Part shown: positions 1 to 7,126 of the stretch, piece after piece | How positions within the stretch are numbered: the first letter of the stretch is position 1 | Layout: each line of letters starts with the position of its first letter | Assembly (NCBI GenBank): GCA_021647685.1 | Contig: JAKIUH010000001.1 | Coordinates: 1 to 52,156, forward strand | Source of the DNA: Bacteroidales bacterium | GTDB taxonomy: Bacteria > Bacteroidota > Bacteroidia > Bacteroidales > NBLH01 | DNA length: 52,156 nucleotides | Reading direction: 5' to 3' | Translations under genes and position numbers: made by a program | Notes under the pieces: model-generated | The model's database searches: none | The model's input: the letters and a program-made list of their open reading frames with translations, nothing else | Told to the model about the DNA's origin: nothing

Positions 1-430
1 TGTCTGCTATTTTTTGAATTTTTTCGTTGTCGCAAGGGTTTCCGTAAACGTGAACAGGCAAAATTGCTGTTGTTTGCGGAGTGATAAGTGCTTCTATTTT
101 ATCGGGATTAAGATTTCCGTCTTCTTGACAAATATCGCAAAAAACAGGTTTTATTCCGTTCCAATGCAAAGAGTGTGTTGTTGCCACAAAACTGTATGGC
201 GTTGTAATTACTTCGCCTGTAATTCGGAGTGCCTGTAAGCCGACGATAAGTGCAAGTGTTCCGTTTGAAAAAAGCGAAATATATTCAACGCCAAGAAATT
301 CTGCGAGTTTTTGCTCTAATTCTTGATGAAATTTCCCGTTATTTGTCAGATGTTTGCTTTCCCAAAGTTCTTTTAACTTTTCAGTGAAGTCATCAAAATT
401 TGGAAGTGTCGGTTGGGTTACGTATATCAT
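1..430 (-). CDS. DegT/DnrJ/EryC1/StrS sugar aminotransferase, C-terminus beyond window
   Basis: Translating the minus strand from the ATG at 430-428 gives 143 codons with no stop to the window edge, so only the N-terminal part is present. It starts MIYVTQPTLPNFDDFTEKL and carries LTNNGKFHQELEQKLAEFLG, ISLFSNGTLALIVGLQAL, EVITTPYSFVATTHSL and ILPVHVYGNP. These match the N-terminal half of PLP-dependent sugar aminotransferases of the DegT/DnrJ/EryC1/StrS family, which transfer an amino group to a nucleotide-linked 4-keto (or 3-keto) sugar; SNGT and the PVHVYG segment lie in the cofactor region. The active-site lysine lies beyond the edge. It follows wzt on the same strand, which suits O-antigen or capsule sugar synthesis. 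The exact sugar cannot be told. Its 5' end recurs at 1899-1994 and 3610-3732. Confidence 0.88.
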   Translation of the reverse strand, partial: MIYVTQPTLPNFDDFTEKLKELWESKHLTNNGKFHQELEQKLAEFLGVEYISLFSNGTLALIVGLQALRITGEVITTPYSFVATTHSLHWNGIKPVFCDICQEDGNLNPDKIEALITPQTTAILPVHVYGNPCDNEKIQKIAD

Positions 431-435
431 TTGTT

Positions 436-606
436 TCAAAAAATTTGATTTATATATTCTTTAAATAACAAAATTTGCTTTATATCAGACGGATTAAACA
501 GAAACGGTTGAACATCTTTACTTATTTCGGTTAGATTAAGTTTATTTATTTCTTGTAATACTCTGTTTTTTAAAGCAGTTTCATTATTTATTTTCAATTT
601 TTTGTT
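436..606 (-). pseudogene. Displaced C-terminal segment of the AbiEii-like toxin (frameshifted)
   Basis: This stretch encodes KLKINNETALKNRVLQEIN and on to EYINQIF, ending at a TGA at 438-436. It continues the nucleotidyltransferase at 584-1210 in another frame: the upstream frame reads NFDYLQQK and then a short out-of-frame tail, while this frame resumes directly after QQK. The switch falls in a run of six A (plus-strand T run 598-603). Removing one A joins both parts into a single protein of about 257 residues, close to the usual AbiEii size. It could be a true frameshift mutation, an assembly or sequencing error, or slippage during expression; the sequence alone cannot separate these. Confidence 0.75.
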
Positions 607-1210
607 GTAAATAATCAAAATTCGGACGTGTTGATTTCATTAAAAAAATAATGTCGAAAAAATCTCGTCCTTTTTTTCGTTTTCGGTTAATAAGAGCATA
701 AAATTTTTGTGCCAACAAAATATCTTTCGGCGTTGTGTTTATCGAAGTAAATACATCAAATTTATTTAAAATTAATTTTTCAGGTTTGTATGTGAAATAT
801 TGTGGTTCGGTATCTAATTGAATTAATATTTTTTCTTCCTTGTGACCTGACAGCCCTTCGTTAAAAAGCAAGTTCGGAAATCTGACATAACAATGAAATG
901 CTCCTGCAAACACATTTTTGATGTCAATTTCGTATCCTTGTTTTGACAGTTGTTTTTCAATAATTACAGAAATGTCTTTAAAATCAGTTTCAGATAAGTC
1001 TAAATTATCAAAGTCTAAATCTTCTGAAAAGCGAGAGTTATTATGAACTATTCGCAAACAAGTCCCGCCAAGAAAACAAAGTTTATCTGCATATTCACTT
1101 TCAAAAATTATTTCAAGAATTTTATATTGCAGATATTCACGCAACATAAAATTTTTAAAAATGTGCAAATTTTCGGGATAATATTTTTTTATTTCATTCA
1201 GACTAATCAT
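584..1210 (-). CDS. AbiEii-like nucleotidyltransferase toxin (frameshifted near C-terminus)
   Basis: The 208-residue product carries the hallmark of the AbiEii/DUF1814 family: FLGGTCLRIVHNNSRFSEDLDFD at about residues 46-68. That is the GGT-x-LR followed by R-x-S-x-D-x-D arrangement of the DNA polymerase beta-like nucleotidyltransferase fold, including the two metal-binding aspartates. A later segment, PKDILLAQKFYALINRKRKKGRDFFDI, matches the conserved lysine/aspartate region of the family. AbiE toxins are known to be nucleotidyltransferases that halt growth and protect against phage. The start overlaps the end of the antitoxin gene by 8 bases, the usual coupling of such a pair. The last residues are out of frame relative to the family tail, which continues at 606-436. 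Confidence 0.85.
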   Translation of the reverse strand: MISLNEIKKYYPENLHIFKNFMLREYLQYKILEIIFESEYADKLCFLGGTCLRIVHNNSRFSEDLDFDNLDLSETDFKDISVIIEKQLSKQGYEIDIKNVFAGAFHCYVRFPNLLFNEGLSGHKEEKILIQLDTEPQYFTYKPEKLILNKFDVFTSINTTPKDILLAQKFYALINRKRKKGRDFFDIIFLMKSTRPNFDYLQQKIENK

Positions 1211-1817
1211 ACAGAAATTGATTTATTATTTTTACTTTTTTCAACAATATCTTTGAATTATACAAGGTTGCATAATCTGATAATTTTTGCATATTTAATT
1301 CTTTCAGTAATAATTCTTTGTTTAATCGCAAAGATATTATATCTTCAAAAGTTTTTAATGAATGCCGAAAATATAATAAATCTAACAATGCTTTTTCAAT
1401 TTCAGCAATTTTAAAGGTGTAATTTTCTTTTTGCACAAATTTATAAGCAAAAAAACAATTTGTTTTTATGTTTCTGTATGTATATAAATATTGACTATTT
1501 TTAAACTCTTTTGTTTTTAACGTTGTTACAGAATTTATTGAAAAAACTGCTTCCGGAATTACGCCGTAATAATATAATGCCGTTTCTAAACTTACGTAAG
1601 ACGGTTGGTAAATTTTATTTGCAATATAAAAAAGTCTTGTTTCGTCAATAATAGTATCTGAAAAACAATACCAAGAATTTCTAATTTTATGCAAGTATCC
1701 TTTTTTTTGCCAAGTCAGCAAATTCATTTTATTAAAATTCGGGTATAATTTATCTATTTCTTTTACAGAAAATACTATATACTTGTTAAACTGTTGTTTA
1801 AAGTTTAAAAATTGCAT
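1203..1817 (-). CDS. AbiEi-like antitoxin / transcriptional regulator
   Basis: A 204-residue protein whose N-terminus (about residues 15-60, FSVKEIDKLYPNFNKMNLLTWQKKGYLHKIRNSWYCF) looks like the winged-helix domain of AbiEi-family antitoxins: a short helix-turn-helix followed by the 'K-G-x-L-x-K-I-x-x-x-x-Y' strand. The middle part (ANKIYQPSYVSLETALYYYGVIPEAVFSI) is the typical AbiEi stretch with Y-x-S-x-x-x-A-L. Family members neutralise the AbiEii toxin and repress their own promoter, without a stable protein-protein complex in the type IV model. It is the first gene of a two-gene unit, has a well-formed promoter at 1837-1867, and overlaps the toxin start. Confidence 0.82.
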   Translation of the reverse strand: MQFLNFKQQFNKYIVFSVKEIDKLYPNFNKMNLLTWQKKGYLHKIRNSWYCFSDTIIDETRLFYIANKIYQPSYVSLETALYYYGVIPEAVFSINSVTTLKTKEFKNSQYLYTYRNIKTNCFFAYKFVQKENYTFKIAEIEKALLDLLYFRHSLKTFEDIISLRLNKELLLKELNMQKLSDYATLYNSKILLKKVKIINQFLYD

Positions 1818-1836
1818 TTTTGTTTCTATTTATATG

Positions 1837-1867
1837 CAAATTTATATATTTTCAGAAATAAAACAAA
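1837..1867 (-). promoter_or_regulatory. Promoter of the AbiEi/AbiEii pair
   Basis: On the minus strand, TTTG (1867-1864), a 19-base spacer, then TAAATTTG (1844-1837) fits the Bacteroidota -33/-7 consensus exactly. It lies about 20 bases upstream of the antitoxin ATG, so the leader is short. As AbiEi proteins bind their own promoter, this is the likely site of autoregulation (inference). Confidence 0.7.
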
Positions 1868-1898
1868 AGGTTTAATATTTTTGTGAGCATTATTTATT

Positions 1899-1994
1899 TT
1901 AAAAATGTGATTGTGTTTTTAAAATTCTTTTAATTTGTATGAATTTGTTAAAATTTTGTAAAGTTGGTTGGGTTATGTATATTGGTTTGTTCAT
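1899..1994 (-). pseudogene. Remnant (copy B) of a DegT-type aminotransferase 5' end
   Basis: From the ATG at 1994-1992 the minus strand encodes MNKPIYITQPTLQNFNKF, then unrelated residues to a TAA at 1901-1899. This is the start signature of DegT-family sugar aminotransferases (compare MIYVTQPTLPNFDDFTEKL of the gene at 430). Homology ends after about 18 codons. It lies directly upstream of the AbiEi/AbiEii promoter and downstream of the DUF4143 module. It is more diverged from the complete copy than the remnant at 3610-3732, so it probably came from a different allele. Confidence 0.65.
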
Positions 1995-2053
1995 ATTTTT
2001 ATCTGATTTTTTCATAATAAAACAACAAATGTGCTGTTTAAATTTTTTATTTT

Positions 2054-2297
2054 AGGGTTTGCTGAAAAATGCTAAATATATTGTAATTCAACACTTTATA
2101 TTTGTATTTTTGTGATAAAGTGCAAGGTTTTTGAATGAAACATCTTGAAACCCATGTACTTATTTTGATAAAACTACTAAATTTTTGCCGCTCAGCTGCA
2201 CATCTCTTTTGTATTTTGTTCAATTTGAAGTATTTATATACATCTACATCTCACAAAATCCAAAATAGACGCACATCTGAGCTTTTCAGCAAGCCCT
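2054..2297. mobile_element. Small inverted-repeat element (MITE-like, 244 bp)
   Basis: The left end reads AGGGTTTGCTGAAAA (2054-2068). The right end read inwards on the other strand is AGGGCTTGCTGAAAA (2297-2283), 14 of 15 matching. Both ends are flanked by ATTTT (2049-2053 and 2298-2302), which looks like a 5-bp target duplication, though AT richness weakens that. No transposase fits inside; a plus-strand reading frame at 2135-2386 crosses the right end and runs into the neighbouring gene. It abuts the stop codon of the DUF4143 gene. I could not assign it to an IS family. Confidence 0.65.
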
Positions 2298-2300
2298 ATT

Positions 2301-3500
2301 TTACAGATTTTGTTTTTGAAGAAAATTTATTAAACTCAGATGTTTTATTCCGTTTTTATTATCAAATTGAACTTGGTCAAAACTAATAACATATTTATTG
2401 TAATTGTCGTTTATTTTTTCCAAATTTCCAAATTCTCTTTCAACAACTTTATTGTCTGTCAGCAAATAAGTTACTTGTATATAAATTTTATTATTATTTT
2501 TTTCTGCTATAAAATCTATTTCCAGGTTATTTATTTTTCCGATACTTACAGCATAGTCAATTGAAATTAAATGCGAATATACTACATTTTCCAGTATTTT
2601 ATTCATGTCTTGCGGCTTAAAACCTACAAGTGCATTCCGAATGCCTACGTCTGTGAAGTAAAATTTTTCGCCTATTTCCAAAAAACGTTTTCCTTGTAAA
2701 TCGTATCGTCGTATTTTATTTATAAAAAAAGCATTATTAATATAATTAAGATAATTAAGAACAACGGAATTTGAAATTTTAAGGTTCTGAGATTTAAGGA
2801 AGTCGGCAATTTTTTTTGCAGAAACGATACTTCCTGTATTATCTGCAAGAAATAACACAAGACGTTCGAGGAAATCAACATTTTTTAAATTGTATCTTGC
2901 AACTACATCTTTCAAAAGTATTGTTTGATAAATATTTTGCAGATATGTAAAAACAACTTCGTCATCGTTTAAGTCAAGATTTTTCAAATAAGGCATTCCG
3001 CCGAATTTAATATATAAATTAAGCGTTTTTTGATTTACAGATAGTTTGTGAAATTTACAAAATTCAGTAAAATTTAAAGGATTAATTTTAAACTGCACGT
3101 ATCTTCCCGAAAGTAACGTCGCAAGTTCTCCTGACAACAGCGATGAGTTACTGCCGGTTATATAAATATTGTAATTTTTAGAAAAGAAATGTCGAACTGC
3201 ATGCTCAAAGCCGTTAATTTCTTGTATTTCATCAATAAATAAGATATTTCCGGCAGATTTTGATTTTTTTTCTATATAGTTTACTAAATCATCGGCTGTG
3301 TTAATTGTTGAAAATTCAAACAATTCTAAATTAATATAAATAATATTAATGTCTGGTGTATGTTTTAAATAATCAGCTATCAACAGTTTAAGAAAAAAAC
3401 TTTTCCCAACCCTGCGTTGTCCTGTAATAACTTTAATAATTTCGTTATTTGCAAATTTAGAAATCTTGTTTAAATATTTATTGCGTTGTATTATTTTCAT
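2301..3500 (-). CDS. AAA-14/DUF4143-type ATPase
   Basis: The 399-residue protein has Walker A TGQRRVGKS at about residues 26-34, Walker B NILFIDEIQEI at about 85-95, and sensor-like YITGSNSSLLSGELATLLSGR at about 114-134, in the order of the AAA_14 domain. The C-terminal half (EIGEKFYFTDVGIRNAL, then a REFGNLEKINDNYNKYVIS-type end) is the DUF4143 domain with its nuclease-like fold (LEIDFIAEKNNNKIYIQVTY resembles a PD-(D/E)xK core: D-x-x-x, then Q-V). Such ATPases are common as single genes in Bacteroidota accessory regions and their role is not settled. The stop lies immediately next to the inverted-repeat element at 2054-2297. Remnants of an aminotransferase gene flank this module on both sides. 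Confidence 0.85.
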   Translation of the reverse strand: MKIIQRNKYLNKISKFANNEIIKVITGQRRVGKSFFLKLLIADYLKHTPDINIIYINLELFEFSTINTADDLVNYIEKKSKSAGNILFIDEIQEINGFEHAVRHFFSKNYNIYITGSNSSLLSGELATLLSGRYVQFKINPLNFTEFCKFHKLSVNQKTLNLYIKFGGMPYLKNLDLNDDEVVFTYLQNIYQTILLKDVVARYNLKNVDFLERLVLFLADNTGSIVSAKKIADFLKSQNLKISNSVVLNYLNYINNAFFINKIRRYDLQGKRFLEIGEKFYFTDVGIRNALVGFKPQDMNKILENVVYSHLISIDYAVSIGKINNLEIDFIAEKNNNKIYIQVTYLLTDNKVVEREFGNLEKINDNYNKYVISFDQVQFDNKNGIKHLSLINFLQKQNL

Positions 3501-3543
3501 ATATCAGCAAGTTACAAGGATATTAATAATTATTGCAATAATA

Positions 3544-3607
3544 CAAAAAAGATTTAAGTTTACTTACAGTTTTGCTAAAATAATCAAAAAGATTTAAGTT
3601 TACTTGC
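3544..3607. repeat. Short tandem duplication
   Basis: AAAAAGATTTAAGTTTACTT occurs twice, near 3546-3565 and 3586-3605, with related bases after each copy (CAGTTTTGCT and CAATGTTTTGCT). The unit is about 40 bp. It sits between the DUF4143 gene and aminotransferase remnant C and may mark the joint where the module was inserted. Confidence 0.6.
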
Positions 3608-3609
3608 AA

Positions 3610-3732
3610 TGTTTTGCTCCGGTTTCGGTGGAATTTACCCTTAATTGTTAAGTGTTTGCTTTCCCAGAGTTCTTTTAACTTTTCAGTGAAACTATTAAAA
3701 TCGGGGAGATTTGGTTGGGTTACGTATATTGT
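3610..3732 (-). pseudogene. Remnant (copy C) of the aminotransferase 5' end, start codon lost
   Basis: Right after the wzt stop, the minus strand encodes IYVTQPNLPDFNSFTEKL and then KELWESKHLTIKGKFHR, almost the same as the gene beginning at 430. Over the 80 bases nearest the start, about 67 match. The start codon is ACA instead of ATG, and a one-base shift after KFHR breaks the frame (PEQNIA can be read in the shifted frame, against LEQKLA). If ACA were ATG, the gene would begin directly after the wzt TAA, which suggests this is the ancestral position of the aminotransferase, coupled to wzt. Confidence 0.8.
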
Positions 3733-4980
3733 TTATTTAAAATTTAAGATTTCAAATTTAGGATAATATATACCTTCATAATTTGCTGCAATTATTGCAA
3801 ATCGATCATCTTGCTCAATATCAAAAAGAGCAAAATGGTTTAGAAACATCATTTCAGGAACAATTCTGTCTTCAAATATTCCAACAGAAATAAAATATCT
3901 GCCGGGTATAAGTTTAAAATTATCAAGTTTGAATGTTATTTCATGTTTTCCTTTTGTGCCTTTTATAGAGTGCTTTTTATGGACAGAACTAATCACAAGA
4001 ACCCTTATATTTTGTTCATTATAAAAATGTAATGTAAAATCAATTTCACCAAGGTTTTGTTTTGTTTCAAATTTTAAGTTAAAAAAGATTTCTTCGAATG
4101 GGGTAAATACATTTTCTTTATATTTATTTTTTATATTAAAGCTGATAATTTTAATTTTATTATTTTCAATAGCTTCTTCTTTTTGATTTTCTGTAATTGT
4201 ATTATAAGTTTGAATACAACTTTCAACAGCTCCCTCAAAACTAATCATTCCCGATTTTAAAAGAATTCCTTTTTTACATAAATTTCTAATGCTTGTCATA
4301 TTATAACTAACAAAAAGCACAGTCCTCCCTCCTTGTGAAGAAACATCTTGCATTTTGCCGATTGCTTTTTTCTGAAATTCGGCATCGCCTACGGCAAGGA
4401 CTTCGTCAACTACTAAAATGTCGGGCTCTAAGTGTGCTGCTACTGCAAATGCAAGACGAACATACATTCCGCTGCTGTATCGCTTAACAGGCGTATCAAG
4501 GTATTTTGCCACTCCTGCAAAATCTACAATCTCATCAAGTTTCTTTTTTATTTCCCATTTTCGCATTCCGAGTATTGCTCCGTTAAGGAAAATATTTTCT
4601 CGTCCTGTAAGTTCGGGATGGAAACCTGTTCCTACTTCAAGTAAACTTGCAATTCTGCCTTTTACTTTTATTTGCCCGATACTGGGACCCGTAACCCGCG
4701 AAAGTAGTTTCAGTAAAGTGGATTTTCCTGCACCATTTTTACCGATAATGCCCAGCACTTCACCTTGTTTTACTTCCAAATTAATATCGCGCAAAGCCCA
4801 AACGTATTCACCTTCAACGGTATTTAATGCATTTGTAGAACCTATTTTCAGGGCAGGGTCTTCTTTGCCCCGCACACGATACCACCAACGTTGCAAATCG
4901 CCGCGCAGCGTTTGGCTGCCAACCGTACCCAAACGGTATTGCTTACCTATATTTTCAAGCTTGATTACTGTTTCAGACAC
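3733..4980 (-). CDS. wzt: ABC transporter ATPase of polysaccharide export (Wzt-like)
   Basis: A 415-residue ATPase with Walker A GIIGKNGAGKST at about 77-88, signature YSSGMYVRLAFAVA, Walker B DILVVDEVLAVGD, and the insertion RWWYRVRGKED before the core that marks the O-antigen/teichoic-acid export class. The C-terminal 150 residues or so (from about 265) are beta-rich and match the position of the Wzt_C domain, which in known systems binds the polysaccharide end group and sets substrate specificity. Family members power export of undecaprenyl-linked polysaccharide across the inner membrane. Its partner permease is divergent at 5150. The C-terminal part is more AT-rich than the ATPase core, as expected for the variable specificity domain. 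A TACGTTTG box lies at 5008-5001, about 20 bases upstream of the ATG. Confidence 0.92.
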   Translation of the reverse strand: MSETVIKLENIGKQYRLGTVGSQTLRGDLQRWWYRVRGKEDPALKIGSTNALNTVEGEYVWALRDINLEVKQGEVLGIIGKNGAGKSTLLKLLSRVTGPSIGQIKVKGRIASLLEVGTGFHPELTGRENIFLNGAILGMRKWEIKKKLDEIVDFAGVAKYLDTPVKRYSSGMYVRLAFAVAAHLEPDILVVDEVLAVGDAEFQKKAIGKMQDVSSQGGRTVLFVSYNMTSIRNLCKKGILLKSGMISFEGAVESCIQTYNTITENQKEEAIENNKIKIISFNIKNKYKENVFTPFEEIFFNLKFETKQNLGEIDFTLHFYNEQNIRVLVISSVHKKHSIKGTKGKHEITFKLDNFKLIPGRYFISVGIFEDRIVPEMMFLNHFALFDIEQDDRFAIIAANYEGIYYPKFEILNFK

Positions 4981-5149
4981 CTCTTTTTGTTATTGCATTA
5001 CAAACGTAATAATTTAAGATTTATTTAAAGGACTTTATAAAAAGTATTCATTTTTTTTTATACAAAAATACAACATTTATCAGTTTAAGGATATCTTAAA
5101 ATAAAAATCCACAAAAGAATTAATATATTTGTCACAATAATTTTGATTT
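4981..5149. promoter_or_regulatory. Divergent promoter region of wzt and wzm
   Basis: The 169-bp gap holds a -7 type box for each side: TACGTTTG on the minus strand (5008-5001) for wzt and TATATTTG on the plus strand (5124-5131) for wzm, about 20 bases before their start codons. Neither has a convincing TTTG at the -33 position. No operator palindrome was noticed. Confidence 0.45.
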
Positions 5150-6019
5150 ATGAACAAAGAAGAAAAATTAGGAAACAGCACCGAAAACTGGTCAATGATT
5201 ATTCGTCCCAAAAGGCACTTGTTCGATGTTAATTTACAAGAAATTTGGTCTTATCGCGATTTAATCAAACTATTTGTTCGCAGAGATTTTGTAGCACGCT
5301 ATAAGCAAACAATTTTAGGTCCTTTGTGGTTTCTCATTCAGCCATTGTTTACAACGGTTATGTACACGATTGTTTTTGGAAATATAGCCAAAATATCTAC
5401 AGATGGATTACCCCAAATTTTGTTTTATATGTCGGGAATTGTTGGCTGGACTTATTTTTCTGCATGTCTTAATTCTACCTCCAATACTTTTGTTGCCAAT
5501 GCAGGAATTTTCGGGAAAGTATATTTCCCGCGCTTAACATTACCTATTTCAATAGTAATATCAAACCTTATTCAATTTACCATACAATTTTTTCTTCTTT
5601 TGGCATTTATGCTGTATTATCGAATAATCGGTGCTAACTTTCATACCAATATATATGTTCTTCTTTTACCGCTTTTAATTGTACTGATGGCCGGTTTAGG
5701 TTTGGGATTTGGCATTATGATATCCTCATTAACAACAAAATACAGAGATTTGACAAATCTGGTAAGTTTTGGAGTTCAGTTATGGATGTATGCTACGCCC
5801 ATAATCTATCCGCTATCCGAAATACCTGAAAAATACCGGCTGTTTGTATTGGCTAATCCGCTTACACCGATTATTGAAACTTTTCGTTTTGCACTACTCG
5901 GTGCAGGAACTGTTAATTGGATGCATCTGACTTATAGTTTTATATTTACGATTATCGTTCTGGCAATAGGTATTGTGTTATTCAATAAAGTAGAACAAAC
6001 TTTTATGGATACAGTTTAA
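5150..6019 (+). CDS. wzm: ABC transporter permease of polysaccharide export (Wzm-like)
   Basis: A 289-residue integral membrane protein of the ABC-2 type. The cytoplasmic N-terminus contains LWSYRDLIKLFVRRDFVARYKQTILGPLWFLIQP-like sequence (about residues 28-65), diagnostic for the TagG/Wzm/KpsM permeases. About six membrane spans follow (roughly 60-80, 86-105, 125-150, 160-186, 198-215 and 258-278). The conserved P-L-(T/N)-P-I-(I/V)-E-x-F-R stretch near residue 240 (ANPLTPIIETFRFALLG) is also present. Members form the channel for lipid-linked polysaccharide with a Wzt-type ATPase. The partner ATPase lies divergently at 4980, whereas wzm and wzt usually share an operon. Confidence 0.92.
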   Translation: MNKEEKLGNSTENWSMIIRPKRHLFDVNLQEIWSYRDLIKLFVRRDFVARYKQTILGPLWFLIQPLFTTVMYTIVFGNIAKISTDGLPQILFYMSGIVGWTYFSACLNSTSNTFVANAGIFGKVYFPRLTLPISIVISNLIQFTIQFFLLLAFMLYYRIIGANFHTNIYVLLLPLLIVLMAGLGLGFGIMISSLTTKYRDLTNLVSFGVQLWMYATPIIYPLSEIPEKYRLFVLANPLTPIIETFRFALLGAGTVNWMHLTYSFIFTIIVLAIGIVLFNKVEQTFMDTV

Positions 6020-6076
6020 ATTTTACTTTACTGGAAATTACATGACATCTATCATTTTATTTAATGAATTATAAGC

Positions 6077-6084
6077 TATATTTG
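6077..6084 (+). promoter_or_regulatory. -7 type box upstream of cysE
   Basis: TATATTTG matches TAnnTTTG about 100 bases before the cysE ATG. No clear -33 element accompanies it. The remaining leader (6095-6187) is AT-rich without a recognisable riboswitch. Confidence 0.35.
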
Positions 6085-6187
6085 CATTGCTATTTTTATT
6101 TAATCTAAATTAACATAGAAAGTAAAAAATTTAAGCTTAGATATAATTTTAACGAATAAACATAAAATCTATATAAGAATAACCAAA

Positions 6188-7111
6188 ATGAAAAACGAAG
6201 AAACTACAAAAATATTAGCCGATGCAGTTCGTGCTCTTTCTGATTTCTCCTCTGAAACAATGGTATATGCACCAAAACACGGACGCAGTATGCCTTCAAT
6301 AGATGCTTTACACGAAATTAGTGAAAACCTTAGGAGTATTATTTTTCCGGGATATTTTGGAAAATCAAGAATTACCGCACAAAATTTACCTTATTATATA
6401 GGTGTGAATATTGATCGTACCTTTCATTTACTCTCCGAACAAATTGCACGCGGAATTTGTTTTGCACAATTAGAAAGCGAAAATGCAAATTGTGAGTTGA
6501 ATGAAATTACCGCACAAAAAATCACAGCACAGTTTTTTAAACATTTGCCTACAATCAGAGAACTCCTGATTTCTGATGTAAAATCAACCTATAACGGCGA
6601 CCCTGCTGCAAATTCATACGGTGCGATTATTTATAGTTATCCGGGCTTAAAAGCCACAACTAATTACCGTATAGCTAATGCACTATTACGATTAAATGTA
6701 CCGCTCATTCCACGTATTTTAACTGAAATGGCTCACTCTGAAACAGGTATTGACATAAATCCCGGCGCAGAAATCGGACATTCCTTTACAATGGATCACG
6801 GAACCGGTATTGTGATTGGTGAAACTTGTATTATTGGTAACAATGTTAAACTATATCAAGGAGTTACTCTTGGAGCCAAAAGTTTTCCTTGCGATAAAAA
6901 CGGAAATCCGATAAAAGGTATTCCTCGCCACCCGATTGTTGAAAATAATGTGGTAATATATGCACAAGCTACAATACTTGGAAGAATTACCATAGGTAAA
7001 AATTCAGTTATTGGTGGAAATGTTTGGGTTACTAAAAATGTTGCTCCCGATTCAAAAATATTGCAATCTGCTGTTAGGGACATGAGTTTTGAGAATGGTG
7101 CAGGAATTTAA
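6188..7111 (+). CDS. cysE: Serine O-acetyltransferase
   Basis: The 307-residue protein has a helical N-terminal half (about 1-185) and a left-handed beta-helix of hexapeptide repeats (about 190-300). The segment ETGIDINPGAEIGHSFTMDHGTGIVIGE carries the two histidines and aspartate expected for serine acetyltransferase catalysis, and NNVKLYQGVTLGAKS follows. The enzyme makes O-acetylserine from serine and acetyl-CoA, the first committed step of cysteine synthesis. It is longer than E. coli CysE (273 residues) and matches the longer EpsC-like form with an extended N-terminus. The next gene starts 15 bases downstream and may be co-transcribed, though no functional link is evident. No cysteine synthase gene is in the window. 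Confidence 0.9.
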   Translation: MKNEETTKILADAVRALSDFSSETMVYAPKHGRSMPSIDALHEISENLRSIIFPGYFGKSRITAQNLPYYIGVNIDRTFHLLSEQIARGICFAQLESENANCELNEITAQKITAQFFKHLPTIRELLISDVKSTYNGDPAANSYGAIIYSYPGLKATTNYRIANALLRLNVPLIPRILTEMAHSETGIDINPGAEIGHSFTMDHGTGIVIGETCIIGNNVKLYQGVTLGAKSFPCDKNGNPIKGIPRHPIVENNVVIYAQATILGRITIGKNSVIGGNVWVTKNVAPDSKILQSAVRDMSFENGAGI

Positions 7112-7126
7112 TCTAAAAAATAAATT

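Noticed and set aside
1043..1414. Plus-strand reading frame over the AbiE genes
   Set aside because: It is antisense to two genes with clear family motifs and has a low-complexity Phe/Ile-rich composition.
2135..2386. Plus-strand reading frame of 83 codons across the right end of the 244-bp element
   Set aside because: It runs antisense into the DUF4143 gene, has no recognisable similarity, and begins inside a non-coding element.
4418..5017. 199-codon plus-strand frame opposite wzt
   Set aside because: It is the antisense shadow of the conserved ATPase core and shows no independent motif.
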